A DNA stretch of 64,000 bases from Ahniella affigens (GCF_003015185.1 NZ_CP027860.1:2232001-2296000), one strand, 5' to 3'; counted from the stretch's first letter, positions 1-10,400 are shown. Notes: generated by a model not told the origin, from the sequence alone. Numbers and translations: made by a program.

Positions 1-390
1 CCGAGTGCTTGACGTCACCGATAACTGCTCCCGGTCAGTCAGCGCGCTCAAGGACTGCTATGGGGGGGCCGCGAGAGTGAGGCGCGAAAGACGGGTCGCA
101 CTTTGACCTTGTCGCTGGGCTTTGGGGGTTCTCCCGGCCAGTGTCTGGGGTTTCCAGATGGTGCCGTGGTCGGCGGTACTTGGCTGTTGGAGCGTGACAG
201 GGTTCGCGGCGATCGAGGAGAAGTAGTTCAATGGCTCCGTTTTGGCGGCGGTAGGCTCCACGTTTCAATATTCGAGCGTCATGGGTAGTTTTCGTTGCGG
301 TGTCGGTCCCTCGGAAGATGACAGGATTGTAATTGCGAATACGTCGCATTACTGTTTGAATGCTGACTCCTTTGTTAGCGGCCCGAATTC
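1..390. other. Left-edge intergenic stretch
   Basis: No gene is recognised here. Short open frames exist on both strands but none has a ribosome-binding site, a recognisable protein style or a conserved motif. The right end must hold the promoter of the TonB receptor starting at 391. I see no clear Fur-like inverted repeat in it. Confidence 0.5.
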
Positions 391-2523
391 ATGAACACCT
401 CGACATTGAAGCGCGTTGTTGTGCCCTGGATCCTTGCCACCAGCGCGTACGCTGGATGGGGGTTCGCAGAACCGACGTCACCGAAGCTGAAAACGGTCGT
501 CGTCGTTGGTACTCGCGAACAGGCAGCCGATCAGCCCGGAAGCGCGCACACGTTAGAGGCCGCCGATCTGGAGCGCGCACATGTGCTATCGGTCAATGAA
601 GCGCTGCGTAAGGTTCCGGGCGTCGTTGTCCGCGACGAGGAAGGATTTGGATTGCGGCCCAATATTGGCATCCGAGGCCTCAACCCGACGCGATCGACCA
701 AAGTTCTCCTGCTCGAAGATGGATTGCCATTTACCTATGCCCCCTATGGTGACAATGCCAGTTATTTCCATGCCCCAATTGAGCGCTATGAACGCATTGA
801 GGTCTTGAAAGGGACGGGCATGCTGCGATTTGGACCCCAGACCATTGGTGGCGTCGTCAATTACTTGACGCCTGAGCCGCCGGAGACGTTCACCACAGCG
901 ATTGACTTATCGGCCGGGTCCCTTGGATATCGTCGTGCTCGCGCCCAAGTCGGGGGTAAGGGGCAATTACTTGACGTCGTTCAAAAACAGGGTGATGGCG
1001 CCCGCGACAACCAAGCGCTGAAACAATCTGACGCGCACTACAAATGGACCCATGAGTTCGGCTCGGATCAGCGACTGACCGTTCGAGCAAGCGTGCTCAG
1101 TGAAGACTCGATGGTGACCTATTCGGGTCTGACGGATGCTGAGTACCGAAACTTCGGTCCGGCGTACAACCCATTCGCGAATGACCGCTTTCAGATTGAG
1201 CGCTTTGGCACCTCCGCGACATGGGCGACGCCACTCGGCACGCGATCGAGTCTGGTGAGCAATGCGTACTACTACGAATTTCACCGGGATTGGGGCCGAC
1301 AATCGAGCAGCACGACCGATGGTCAGTGTGGCTCAACTTTCACGAATGCGCGACTCGCCGGCACGCGGGTCAATGTAGACGCCTGCAATTCTCGGCAAAA
1401 CCGCAACCGCGACTTCACGACGCTCGGCTTGGAACCACGCTTGCAGAGCTCTTGGTCTTTGGGCTCGGCGGATAGCAGCCTTGAAACCGGCCTGCGAGTT
1501 CATCGAGAAACTCAAGATCGATTGCAGTTCAATGGCGATTCGCCGATAGCTACGACCGGACGCTTGGTAGAGCACAATGAGCGCACGGTCGACGCCTGGT
1601 CGGGATTCCTGCAAAACCGATTCGAATTTGACCGCTTTGCGCTGATTCCGGCCCTTCGATACGAAAACGTTGAGCTGACACGCCGCAACCGACTCGGCTC
1701 GGGTGCGCGCGGCCGAGACCGCGTGACAGCCTGGATCCCAGGCATCGGGCTCACGTTTGCGGTCAATCCGGACACGACGCTTTTTGCCGGTGCTCACCGC
1801 GGTTTTGCCCCGCCGCGAGTGGAGGACTTGATTGGCAACAATGGCGGCAGCGTCGACTTGGATCCCGAGTCCAGTCGCAACATTGAATTAGGATTGCGCG
1901 GGCAACTCCTTGATCAACTTACTTACGAATTGGCGGCATTTCACAACGATTTTGGGAACCAGATCGCCATCGGTTCGATCGCTGGCGGCAGCACGCCCTT
2001 GGCCCAAGGCCGCGCACGCTACCAAGGTGTGGAACTGTCGGCTCGGACAGAATTCGCGCCGACGACGCGCCACGGCCTGAGTCCGTTTCTGGAGTTCGCT
2101 GTAACGTCAATGCCTGTGGCCGAGCAACGGTCCGCATTGATTCGTGTCGACAATAGGCAGATTGTTGCAGGCAGCGGTGCCGGCCGGCGCATGCCCTATG
2201 CTCCCAAGCAAACGGCGTCGTTGCGGATGGGGCTTGGCAACCCAACGTGGGACGCTGCCATTGAAGGCGTTTTCGTTGGGAGTCAGTTTGCGGATTTTGC
2301 CAACACGGAAGCAGCGCTGATGCTCGGCAATGGACAATTTGGGGAATTGGGTGCTGTGACCTTAGTCAATCTGTCAGGGAACTACCACCCTCAACTGTCG
2401 GGATGGACTTTCTACGCGACGATGAAGAATGTCTTTGACCGCGACTACATTGCGGACCGGACGCGTGGGATCCTGCCCGGTGCGCCGAGGCAATTGGTGA
2501 TCGGTGCCAGCTACCGATTCTGA
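391..2523 (+). CDS. TonB-dependent outer-membrane receptor, FecA-like
   Basis: A 710-residue TonB-dependent receptor, the usual length for this family. It should sit in the outer membrane and import a ferric chelate or similar ligand using TonB/ExbBD energy. The N-terminus is a signal peptide ending around WGFAEP, followed by a TonB-box-like stretch (KTVVVVGTRE) at about residues 33-42. A plug domain follows at about 50-160, with NEALRKVPGVVVRDEEGFG and the IRGLNPTRSTKVLLLEDG motif typical of FecA-type plugs. The rest is beta-barrel, ending in the aromatic terminus SYRF required for barrel assembly. No sigma/anti-sigma pair is next to it and the N-terminal signalling domain of true FecA is absent, so the ligand is not known. 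It is transcribed alone, convergent with the leftward pair beginning at 2676. Confidence 0.9.
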   Translation: MNTSTLKRVVVPWILATSAYAGWGFAEPTSPKLKTVVVVGTREQAADQPGSAHTLEAADLERAHVLSVNEALRKVPGVVVRDEEGFGLRPNIGIRGLNPTRSTKVLLLEDGLPFTYAPYGDNASYFHAPIERYERIEVLKGTGMLRFGPQTIGGVVNYLTPEPPETFTTAIDLSAGSLGYRRARAQVGGKGQLLDVVQKQGDGARDNQALKQSDAHYKWTHEFGSDQRLTVRASVLSEDSMVTYSGLTDAEYRNFGPAYNPFANDRFQIERFGTSATWATPLGTRSSLVSNAYYYEFHRDWGRQSSSTTDGQCGSTFTNARLAGTRVNVDACNSRQNRNRDFTTLGLEPRLQSSWSLGSADSSLETGLRVHRETQDRLQFNGDSPIATTGRLVEHNERTVDAWSGFLQNRFEFDRFALIPALRYENVELTRRNRLGSGARGRDRVTAWIPGIGLTFAVNPDTTLFAGAHRGFAPPRVEDLIGNNGGSVDLDPESSRNIELGLRGQLLDQLTYELAAFHNDFGNQIAIGSIAGGSTPLAQGRARYQGVELSARTEFAPTTRHGLSPFLEFAVTSMPVAEQRSALIRVDNRQIVAGSGAGRRMPYAPKQTASLRMGLGNPTWDAAIEGVFVGSQFADFANTEAALMLGNGQFGELGAVTLVNLSGNYHPQLSGWTFYATMKNVFDRDYIADRTRGILPGAPRQLVIGASYRF

Positions 2524-2675
2524 ATGCCGGTCCGCAATCCTCTGGCGGTCCGATTTGAGCGCTGCGGATCTCGCCGGTATCGGAAAGTCGCAGTGACTTC
2601 TGGACTGTTCGCATGGCCTGTCCGGGACTGCCGCAATCTCCGGTGCGGGGCTGATGTTTCGGCAACGTGCGCGGA

Positions 2676-3956
2676 TTAGCGCAGCGGGCGAGCCAGAGCC
2701 TCCAAAGGCTTCAAACCTGAGCCAAAACGACCCATCGCCACCCGATGTTCCTGTAGGCTGCTGTACGGCAGAAACTTCAAATTGAGCTCGCGTACGCGCT
2801 GAAACGCCGGGCGCGCGAACTGAGCGCGTGAATCGCCTTCACGATGATCCGGGGTGACCAGGAAATAATGGCATGCCAGACCTTGTTCAGCACCGAGTGC
2901 GAGGTCCAGCATGCGGACAATGCCGGAATACAGACTGGTGCTGTGCTCTACTTCAAAGGCGGCAACGGCACGATTTTCGGTATCGAGCCATAATACGTCG
3001 ATGAGACCGATGGCCTCAGCAGCAGGTGATTCTGCCAGCGCAGCCGGCAGGGCGGTCAGACAGCCATCGGCGAGTCGACCCTGACCATAACTGCGTCCGC
3101 GATCATTGGACGCAATCCAGACGCGAAAGCCAAGTTGTAGGCCGAGATCGCGAAGCCAGCCTTGGACGTCAGTATGTGTCTGGTCGTCAGCGTTTTGAGT
3201 GGCGCGCAAGCGCAGCGCCGCGGCATCGTCACGCACGCGTGCCAGATCAGCTTCCCAGTGTGCATGAGTTCGTGGGTCTGCGACCCCTGGCGGGAGGGGC
3301 AAGTGCCCGACGCCAAGATCGAATAGGAATCCGGCGACGGCACCCAGGTCGTTCGATAAGTACTTGGCGTGTTCACCGTTGATCGCGAGGATCCCGTGTC
3401 GCATCGCCAAGTAGTCGGCCCAACTCCCCAGTTTGACTTTGGCGCCCGTCAAAGCGTTGTAGCCGCGAACGATTGCGGTGTTCGAGGGCACCACCCAAGT
3501 AGGGTGAACGAAGTACAACAAGTTGGCCGCCGCCGGTCCCAGCCCTTTGATGCGTGCCGCATCCAGTGCATGAATGGCGGCAACGATGTCTGCCTCGCGA
3601 GTGCAACAGTCGCAAGCATTGAGAAACTGCCCGAATCGCCGTTGATTGTCTGGGTGTTCGTAAATGTCTGGAATCCGTAGTTTTGGCTTCCACAAGAAGG
3701 CATGATCGGCGCCCTTGAACAGTTGGCGTTGCTCGGCGACCGCGCGCACCACGGTTTCTAGGGACGAGCCCCGATAGGCGTATCCGAAGGTTCCCTGCGC
3801 GATCTCGGTCGCGACGGTCTGCAGGCCTCTGCGAATCGAGCGGAAGTTCTTCAATCGCTCTTCCCAAAGAAACCAACTTTGATAAGTGCCAGTAGCCAAG
3901 GCTCGCCAGCGCGTCAGCAAGGCTTCGACGTCGGTCCTTGGCAGCAGGCTATTCAC
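2676..3956 (-). CDS. Putative HhH / PD-(D/E)XK-like nuclease
   Basis: About 426 residues from a GTG start at 3956, which overlaps the stop of the upstream membrane-protein gene by 8 nt. An ATG further upstream at 4022 would overlap that gene much more. The middle holds a helix-hairpin-helix-like segment (AARIKGLGPAAANLL), usual for non-specific DNA contact. The C-terminal third reads GLIDVLWLD, then AVAAFEVEHSTSLYSG, the spacing of acidic residues seen in restriction-endonuclease-fold nucleases. Here the expected ExK is ExE, so the fold assignment is inference. No methyltransferase is adjacent. The overlap with the membrane protein suggests translational coupling. Function unknown; a role in DNA restriction or repair is the most likely guess. 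Confidence 0.65.
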   Translation of the reverse strand: MNSLLPRTDVEALLTRWRALATGTYQSWFLWEERLKNFRSIRRGLQTVATEIAQGTFGYAYRGSSLETVVRAVAEQRQLFKGADHAFLWKPKLRIPDIYEHPDNQRRFGQFLNACDCCTREADIVAAIHALDAARIKGLGPAAANLLYFVHPTWVVPSNTAIVRGYNALTGAKVKLGSWADYLAMRHGILAINGEHAKYLSNDLGAVAGFLFDLGVGHLPLPPGVADPRTHAHWEADLARVRDDAAALRLRATQNADDQTHTDVQGWLRDLGLQLGFRVWIASNDRGRSYGQGRLADGCLTALPAALAESPAAEAIGLIDVLWLDTENRAVAAFEVEHSTSLYSGIVRMLDLALGAEQGLACHYFLVTPDHREGDSRAQFARPAFQRVRELNLKFLPYSSLQEHRVAMGRFGSGLKPLEALARPLR

Positions 3957-4839
3957 GGGCTTGGTCCGAGATCGGGTCGGGCGGCGCCACGGTCGGCGCA
4001 GCGAAACACTGGCGTGGCGCACCCGGGGTCAACACCGGCCCGAGACAAGGCTCGCAAGTGTCCAGCCAAAACGTTGGCGATGGATCATCGACGCTAACCA
4101 ATAGCACGAGACCGTCGCTGACCCGGCGTCCTTGCGTCCGAGCTGGCATCGCACACTCGGTTGCCGGAGAGGTGTAGAAATAGCGTAGGGCTGAGCGCGC
4201 GATCTGCTGCCGGCTGCTCTCTGCGGCGGTGACCGACTGGGTGGCGATCCAACCCCAAATTAGCCAAGCAACTGCAAACCACAGCAGTTGAAAAGCAATG
4301 GGCCAGACCTGCGACCATAGCATCGCCTTGCCGTGCCATGGTTTCACCAGCAGCAGCATGAGGATGGCAACGGGAATCATGATGGCCAGCATGCCTGCGA
4401 CTTCGAGATAATAGGCCGCCCAAGCCAGTAACACATGACTTGGCGCCAGGAAGAGGCCGAGCAAATAGGGTGCTGAATCAAAGACAGCGGGATCGACGCC
4501 CGTGAGGTCCGCAATCAGGCGACTGGCCGTGGCATACAGCCAGAGCGGGATTATTGCGAACACGAAGGCAGCCAGTATCTGATAGAACAGTGCATCTCGG
4601 CGCGCCGTAATCCACGCGAAAACTGACACCAAGATCGGGCTAAACGCAAATGGCAGCACCAATAGCAAGATCAGGCCCTGCAAGATGAGCCGGGAACGCG
4701 ATGTCGGCGACCAGTCAAACAGGTTAATGAGCAATTGCACCGAAAGCGCGAGCGGCACGGTCTTGAGCAACGCGCGGGCACACAGGGCGTAATCGGGCAG
4801 GCGCTGCTCGATTTCCCCAAACATCGTCTTGAACATCAT
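3949..4839 (-). CDS. Polytopic membrane protein of unknown function
   Basis: About 296 residues from ATG 4839 (a second ATG follows at once at 4836). The open frame extends further upstream to 4947, but that extension is polar and unlike a leader. At least five hydrophobic helices are visible, for example LILQGLILLLVLPFAF, ALFYQILAAFVFAIIPLWLY and VAGMLAIMIPVAILMLLLV. The last ~80 residues are soluble, with several cysteines. I do not recognise the family; the helix pattern is loosely like Yip1-type integral membrane proteins. It is the first gene of a two-gene leftward unit with the putative nuclease. Confidence 0.65.
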   Translation of the reverse strand: MMFKTMFGEIEQRLPDYALCARALLKTVPLALSVQLLINLFDWSPTSRSRLILQGLILLLVLPFAFSPILVSVFAWITARRDALFYQILAAFVFAIIPLWLYATASRLIADLTGVDPAVFDSAPYLLGLFLAPSHVLLAWAAYYLEVAGMLAIMIPVAILMLLLVKPWHGKAMLWSQVWPIAFQLLWFAVAWLIWGWIATQSVTAAESSRQQIARSALRYFYTSPATECAMPARTQGRRVSDGLVLLVSVDDPSPTFWLDTCEPCLGPVLTPGAPRQCFAAPTVAPPDPISDQARE

Positions 4840-5067
4840 GCGATCACCATTGCCAATTGATCCCTCAATACCCGAAACAAGTCTAGCGCGAACCAGAAAC
4901 CCCGACGCTTGCAAGCACCGGATCAGGATCTCGAGTGTCGCCAGCAATTGACGTCGTCCAGCGGTTGCCTGGCAGCATCAGTCACTGCCGCATCCGCCGT
5001 CCGAGCGCTTGCCCCCGGAGAGGCCTTGCCCCGCCGCCAGCGACCGGCGGCGAGGTGGCGCAATCGC

Positions 5068-5478
5068 TTACTTGTCGATCAATTCAACGCTATCATTGAC
5101 CCGCGCGCTGCCATCCAGCAGTTCAGCCGTGGCGTAGTGTTCGTCGAACAGGCTGGTAATCCGGACCCGACCGACTTCCTTGCGGAGAAAGCGTTTGCCG
5201 TGCTGCTTCGGGTTGGCGACCGTGCGAACATGTCGAATCACGTCGAGTTCCTGGCCCACTTGGGCGCCATCCTGCTTGCCGATGCACACCACCAGGGTCC
5301 CGTTTTCTTTTTCAAGAATTTGGCCCCGCATCAGGACGCGATGCAGGAGGCCAGGCGTGTCAGCGGCGGCCGCTGAGGCGACAGTCAGAGCGACGATTAA
5401 GACAAGCGCAAGGGACGACACAAGCCCTCGTATACGCTTTTGCGATGTCCAGCGGGACACAACGGAATTCGGATTCAT
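5068..5478 (-). CDS. Small exported beta-rich protein, end of the cus operon
   Basis: A 136-residue protein starting at ATG 5478, chosen over an upstream in-frame ATG (5514) because AGGAG precedes it at proper spacing. The signal peptide is around residues 22-38 (VSSLALVLIVALTVASAAAA). The mature part alternates hydrophobic and charged residues as in small beta-barrel/SH3-like domains and ends GRVRITSLFDEHYATAELL. A distant paralog at 28506-28850 shares the pattern GRV-V----D---A-(V/L)-GSAR. It is the last gene of the leftward cus-type operon, 39 bp after the cytochrome gene. Role unknown; presumably periplasmic. It resembles the C-terminal domain style of FlgT-like proteins, but that is only an impression. 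Confidence 0.7.
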   Translation of the reverse strand: MNPNSVVSRWTSQKRIRGLVSSLALVLIVALTVASAAAADTPGLLHRVLMRGQILEKENGTLVVCIGKQDGAQVGQELDVIRHVRTVANPKQHGKRFLRKEVGRVRITSLFDEHYATAELLDGSARVNDSVELIDK

Positions 5479-5517
5479 GGATTTTCTCCTGATGAGGTTG
5501 AATGGCCTGAGCAAAGG

Positions 5518-6153
5518 TCAATTGCTGCTGGTCAAAAAGTCTGTGATCTCGCGAGCTGTTTGACCGTCCAGTCCGGCACGCAATCGCATGTGGGTGACCG
5601 CGACCGTCCACTGCGCGTCGGTCAAGTCCTTTGGATCGCGCATCGCATGGCAGCGAGCGCAGGTTTCCGCCCACGCCTTGGCGCCGCGTGCGAACAATGC
5701 AGCGTCAGAGAGTGCGCGAATGGGGGTCGCCCCCGCCGGGAGCCCCGCCTCCGCGGGGACGGTCTGGGAGTCGGACGCCGGCGCGGGATCCGGCGGGGGC
5801 GATGAAGTCGTGGTCAACTGACGAAGGTAGGTGACGAGTGCTTGGGCATCGGCCTCAGTCAACTTGGGATTGCCGCCTTTTGCGGGCATGGCCATGGGCG
5901 AGCCGGATGTCTGAAAACCATCCAGAATGCTGCGGATGAGTTCCTTGTCCGATTTGGTCATCCGTGGTTTGAGGTCTGGGACGCCCGGAATGGTGCCTTG
6001 GCCGGTAGCGCCGTGGCAGGCGATACACGTCGCTTCAAATAGAGCCTTGCCGTCTGCAGCGAGCCCGATCTGTGGAGCGAGGGCAGTCGCCAATGCGAAG
6101 GGAATACCTAGCCAAGGCGCCACAACCCGAGGTATCAGAGAAAGTTGCAACAT
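5518..6153 (-). CDS. Exported diheme cytochrome c
   Basis: A 211-residue periplasmic cytochrome with a signal peptide (cleavage near GLAADGK) and two heme-binding motifs, CIACH at residues 43-47 and CARCH at 165-169. Axial methionine candidates (SPMAMPAKGG) follow the first heme. The two heme domains are joined by a Pro/Ala linker at residues 114-145 that partly derives from a REP-like sequence. The start is supported by AAGGAGATC upstream. It lies between a porin-like gene and a small exported protein at the end of the cus-type operon. An electron-transfer role tied to metal oxidation or detoxification is inference. Confidence 0.85.
   Translation of the reverse strand: MLQLSLIPRVVAPWLGIPFALATALAPQIGLAADGKALFEATCIACHGATGQGTIPGVPDLKPRMTKSDKELIRSILDGFQTSGSPMAMPAKGGNPKLTEADAQALVTYLRQLTTTSSPPPDPAPASDSQTVPAEAGLPAGATPIRALSDAALFARGAKAWAETCARCHAMRDPKDLTDAQWTVAVTHMRLRAGLDGQTAREITDFLTSSN
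5724..5761. repeat. REP-like GC-rich palindromic segment inside the cytochrome gene
   Basis: On the minus strand this segment reads GTCCCCGCGGAGGCGGGG and then a second GC-rich arm. It is the hairpin style of REP elements, and in this frame it encodes TVPAEAGLPAGAT. It falls exactly in the linker between the two heme domains. Confidence 0.45.
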
Positions 6154-6164
6154 ATTTGATCTCC

Positions 6165-7268
6165 TTAGAAACCGTGAGCAAGCTGAAGCAGTAGACGGTC
6201 GGCTGCCGCGTCGGCGTCGTCACTGCTGTTGAATTCCCAGCTGAGTTTCAGCTGGGTCTGGGGTTGGATCAGATAGTTCAGACCAACGGCCATTTGTTGA
6301 AAGGTCGATTCTCCGTGCGGCGAAACCGAGTCCCCAAACCGGAGCACCGACTCCCAACGGTCGCTACCAAAGTGGTAGCCACCCTGCAGGTACCAGGCCC
6401 GCCAGGTGGCAGCATCGGGAACCAAGCTCGACGACGCACCGCTAACCTGCTGTCGGATCCATTCCCCGCGCAGATCGATGCGTGGCAGTGGTCGCCAGGC
6501 GACATCCATTCCATCAACCCGGTAAGCCCGACTGGGTTCTTCAGACGCCGATTGATCGCCGGGATCAAGGATCACCTCACCTCGGGCCATCGACACGCCG
6601 AGTTCCAGTCTCGGATCGGGTAACCATCCGACACGCCCACCCCAAACACGTCGACCATCGCGGTTGATCATCGAGCCTTCGACGTCGAGATCCAGATCGT
6701 CCATTCCCTCCAGGCCTAGCCTTGGACCATTGGCGTAATACAGTGCATAGTTGAGTTGGTGTGAGTCCGAGAGGGTGGCGCCGCCACGCCATTGGACGCC
6801 AACATCGGTGAGTGGTGCCGCGCCGCCGTGACCAAAACCCACTGGCACGGCGGCCAGCTTGTTGATCCAGGACGGGTGCAGGTTTTGAAAGAAATACCCG
6901 ACTGGACTGAGAAACTTGCCGACGACAATGGCTTGACGGTCGGTCAGCAGCCAATTGAGCGCGGCGTATTCCAAAGCCGTCTCCTGCTCACCACGGTCGT
7001 CCATTTCCATTTCCAATTCTGCTTCGAGCAGAAAGCGATCGCCGAATTGGGCATGCAAGATCGGCGCCAGAGTCACGGTACCCAGGCTGCCGCCAACGCC
7101 TCTCGTATCGACGTACGTGACATCGGCGTAGCCTGCGATATGCAACTGCATTGCTTCTGAATACTCGTTGCGCGTCGCGCGGCGTTCGGCGGCCGCGGGC
7201 GTTTGTGCGAGCCCCGGGATCGGTGTCGGCAGCGCGATCAGTAGGATGGCTAATCGTAGACGTAACAT
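6165..7268 (-). CDS. Porin-like outer-membrane beta-barrel protein
   Basis: A 367-residue protein with a clear signal peptide (cleavage after GLAQ) and the alternating aromatic/polar strands of a beta-barrel. It includes LHIAGYADVTYVDTRG, LEAELEMEMD, AIVVGKFLSPVGYFFQNLHPSW and the closing LLLQLAHGF with terminal Phe. The VGKFLSPVG..NLHPSWINKL pattern matches phosphate-selective-porin-like or anonymous porin families often found beside metal or respiratory genes. GAGGAG precedes the ATG. Its place between CusA and the cytochrome suggests an outer-membrane pore serving the same exported process. The substrate is unknown. Confidence 0.75.
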   Translation of the reverse strand: MLRLRLAILLIALPTPIPGLAQTPAAAERRATRNEYSEAMQLHIAGYADVTYVDTRGVGGSLGTVTLAPILHAQFGDRFLLEAELEMEMDDRGEQETALEYAALNWLLTDRQAIVVGKFLSPVGYFFQNLHPSWINKLAAVPVGFGHGGAAPLTDVGVQWRGGATLSDSHQLNYALYYANGPRLGLEGMDDLDLDVEGSMINRDGRRVWGGRVGWLPDPRLELGVSMARGEVILDPGDQSASEEPSRAYRVDGMDVAWRPLPRIDLRGEWIRQQVSGASSSLVPDAATWRAWYLQGGYHFGSDRWESVLRFGDSVSPHGESTFQQMAVGLNYLIQPQTQLKLSWEFNSSDDADAAADRLLLQLAHGF

Positions 7269-7284
7269 AGGTTCTCCTCAGGCA

Positions 7285-7494
7285 TCAGGGCGATGGATTG
7301 CGCGTCCGCCAGTAACTGCGAACGGCAACAGACGTGTGAGATCGGATTGGAAGCAGCCCGATAGCTCGCGTTGGTGCGTGGAATGGCAACTCATCAGTCG
7401 TGCTGACAAGGCCTAGCGAGATCAATTTGAGCGATTGACCGCAATGACAACGGCAGTAGCCCGTTGTGAGTCGACTCAAGTCAGGGTGACTCAT
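7285..7494 (-). CDS. Small hypothetical protein overlapping the end of cusA
   Basis: A 69-residue frame beginning at ATG 7494 and overlapping the cusA stop by 14 nt, ending 17 bp before the porin gene. It carries a compact Cys/His cluster near the N-terminus (YCRCHCGQS), which could bind metal, and has no signal peptide. The tight position in the operon favours a real gene. Composition is ambiguous and I know no family, so it could be untranslated spacer. Confidence 0.4.
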   Translation of the reverse strand: MSHPDLSRLTTGYCRCHCGQSLKLISLGLVSTTDELPFHAPTRAIGLLPIRSHTSVAVRSYWRTRNPSP

Positions 7495-10400
7495 GCGTCC
7501 TCCTGTGGTCGGGAACCTGCGGTCGGGCCGGACTGTTCGATGCGGAACCAAACAGAGCGCGTCGTTTGACTAGTGCGTAAATGGCGGGAATCACGACCAG
7601 CGTGAGGATCGTGGAGGACACCATGCCGCCGACCATGGGCGCTGCAATTCGGCGCATCACTTCTGAGCCGGTGCCCGAACTCCACATGATCGGAAGCAGG
7701 CCCGCCATGATCGCGACGACCGTCATCATTTTAGGTCGCACGCGCTCGACCGCGCCTTCGACAATTGCATCGGTCAGGTCCGCAGGGGACAATGATTCGC
7801 CGTGTTCGCGGCGTCGCGCCGCGCGAGCGGCCAAGGCATGATCGAGATAGATGAGCATCACCACCCCGGTCTCGGCGGCAACACCTGCCAAGGCAATGAA
7901 GCCCACTGCCACCGCAACGCTGAGGTTGTAGCCCAGCGACCACATCAGCCAGATGCCACCGACCAACGCAAACGGCACGGACAACATGACGATCAAGGAC
8001 TCTGTGACGCGTCGGAAATTGAGATACAACAGCAAGAAGATGATGGCCAGGGTCAGCGGCACGACGATTTTCATCTTCGCGATGGCGCGCTGCATGTATT
8101 CGTATTGGCCACTCCAAGTCGCATAGGAGCCCGGCGGGAACACCACACTCTGTGCAACGGCAGCCTGGGCCGATCGCACGTACGCGCCGAGGTCGGCCTC
8201 GCGCGTGTCGACATAGATGTAGGCGGAGAGCAGGGCGTTCTCGGTACGAATCGAGGGGGCACCCTTACGAATACGCAAGTCCGCTAATTCACCGAGGGGA
8301 ATCTGCGCGCCGCTCATGGTCGGAACCAGCACTTGCTGCGCAATAGTCTCCGGGCTGTCGCGCAATTCGCGCGGGTAGCGTACGATCACGCCGAAGCGTT
8401 CGCGTCCTTCCACCGTGGTCGTAACCATCTCGCCGCCAAGTGCGGCCGCGATTACGTCTTGGACTTCGCCGACCGGCAAGTTGTAGCGTGCCAACTGTTC
8501 GAGGCGGGGTTCGATGTCCAAGTAGAAGCCACCCGTCAGACGCTCGGCATAGGCACTGGTTGTCCCAGGTACACTGCGGACCGTTGCCTCGATTTGCCGA
8601 GCGACCTGCTCCATTTGCTCTAAATCAGTTCCGAACACCTTGATCCCGATTGGCGTTCGAATGCCGGTCGCTAACATGTCAGTGCGAGCCTTGATCGGCA
8701 TGGTCCAAGAGTTCGCAACGCCTGGGAATTTCAGGGCGCGATCCATTTCGGCGATGAGCTTGTCCACCGTCATGCCCGGTCGCCATTGGTCTTCGGGCTT
8801 CAAGTTGATGACCGTTTCGGACATTTCCAAAGGCGCCGGATCCGTCGCTGTCAGTGCGCGTCCCGCTTTGCCGAACACTGACTCCACCTCGGGAAATGAC
8901 TTGATGATGCGATCTTGCTGCTGTAAGAGTTCAGCGGCCTTGGTCACCGACATGCCAGGCAGCGAAGCCGGCATATAGAGCAGAGTGCCTTCATTGAGCG
9001 TTGGCATGAACTCACTACCCAGTCGGCTGGCGGGCCAAGTGCTGGCTGCCAAAACAATTAGTGCAGCTACTACTGTGGCAATTTTGTGGCGCAGGACCAG
9101 GGCAATAACCGGTCGGTACAAGGCGATCAAGAATCGATTCACTGGGTTCTTGGCCTCTGGCAAAATATTGCCCCGGACGAACAGCAGCATCAGCACCGGG
9201 ACCAAGGTGACAGAGAGCAGCGCGCCACCCGCCATGGCAAAGGTCTTGGTGAAGGCGAGCGGATGGAATAGGCGTCCTTCCTGAGCCTCCAAAGCAAACA
9301 CCGGCAGAAACGACACGGTAATGATCAGCAGACTGAAGAAGAGCGCCGGCCCGACTTCCTGGCAAGCATCGATAATCAATTGCAGTCGGGGCTTACTGCC
9401 ATCGTCGCGCTCTATGTGCTTGTGGGCGTTTTCGATCATCACGATAGCGGCGTCCACCATGGCCCCGATGGCTATGGCAATGCCGCCCAGGCTCATGATG
9501 TTCGAATTCATGCCGAGGAACCGCATGGCCAAAAAGGCAATGAGGACGCCAATCGGTAGCATGACAATGGCGACGAGTGCACTCCTGGCGTGGAACAGAA
9601 AGACCACGCAGACCAGGGCGACAATCAGACTCTCTTCAAGTAGGGTGGAACGTAAGGTGCGGATGGCGCGGTGAATCAAGTCGGAGCGGTCATAAACGGC
9701 TTTGAGACTGACACCCTCAGGCAAGCCAGCCGCAATTTCAGTCGACTTCTGGCGCAGCCCGTGGATCACCGAAAGCGCATTCTCGCCGTAGCGGGCGATC
9801 GCAATGCCGCCCACGGCTTCGCCTTCACCATTCAACTCGGCAACGCCCCGGCGTTCATCGGGAACCAACTCAACGCGAGCCAGATCGCCTATTTTGACGG
9901 GGGCGCCATTTTCCGCCTTGACAACCAGTTGTTCGAGATCAGCAATGCCGCGCAAGTAACCGCGGCCGCGCACCATGTATTCGGTCTCGGACAGTTCCAC
10001 CACGCGCCCACCGACATCGCGATTACTCTGCGCGATGACTGCCATGACTTCGCTCAGCGCAATGCCGTGTTGTCGCAACCGACCGGGATCGATGGTGACC
10101 GAGTATTGGCGGACAAACCCGCCAATGCTGGCGACTTCCGCGACGCCTGGGGCCTTGGTCATCTGGTAGCGCACATACCAGTCTTGAATAGCCCGAAGTT
10201 GATCTAGTGACTGCTGATCACCCTCCAGTACGTATTGATAGACCCAGCCGACCCCCGTCGCATCCGGTCCGAGTGTCGGTGTGACGCCCGCAGGCAATTT
10301 CTTCGAGGCGAAGTTCAAATATTCCAGGACGCGTGATCGCGCCCAGTACAGGTCAGTGCCGTCTTCAAAGATCACGTAGACAAACGAGGCACCAAAGAAC

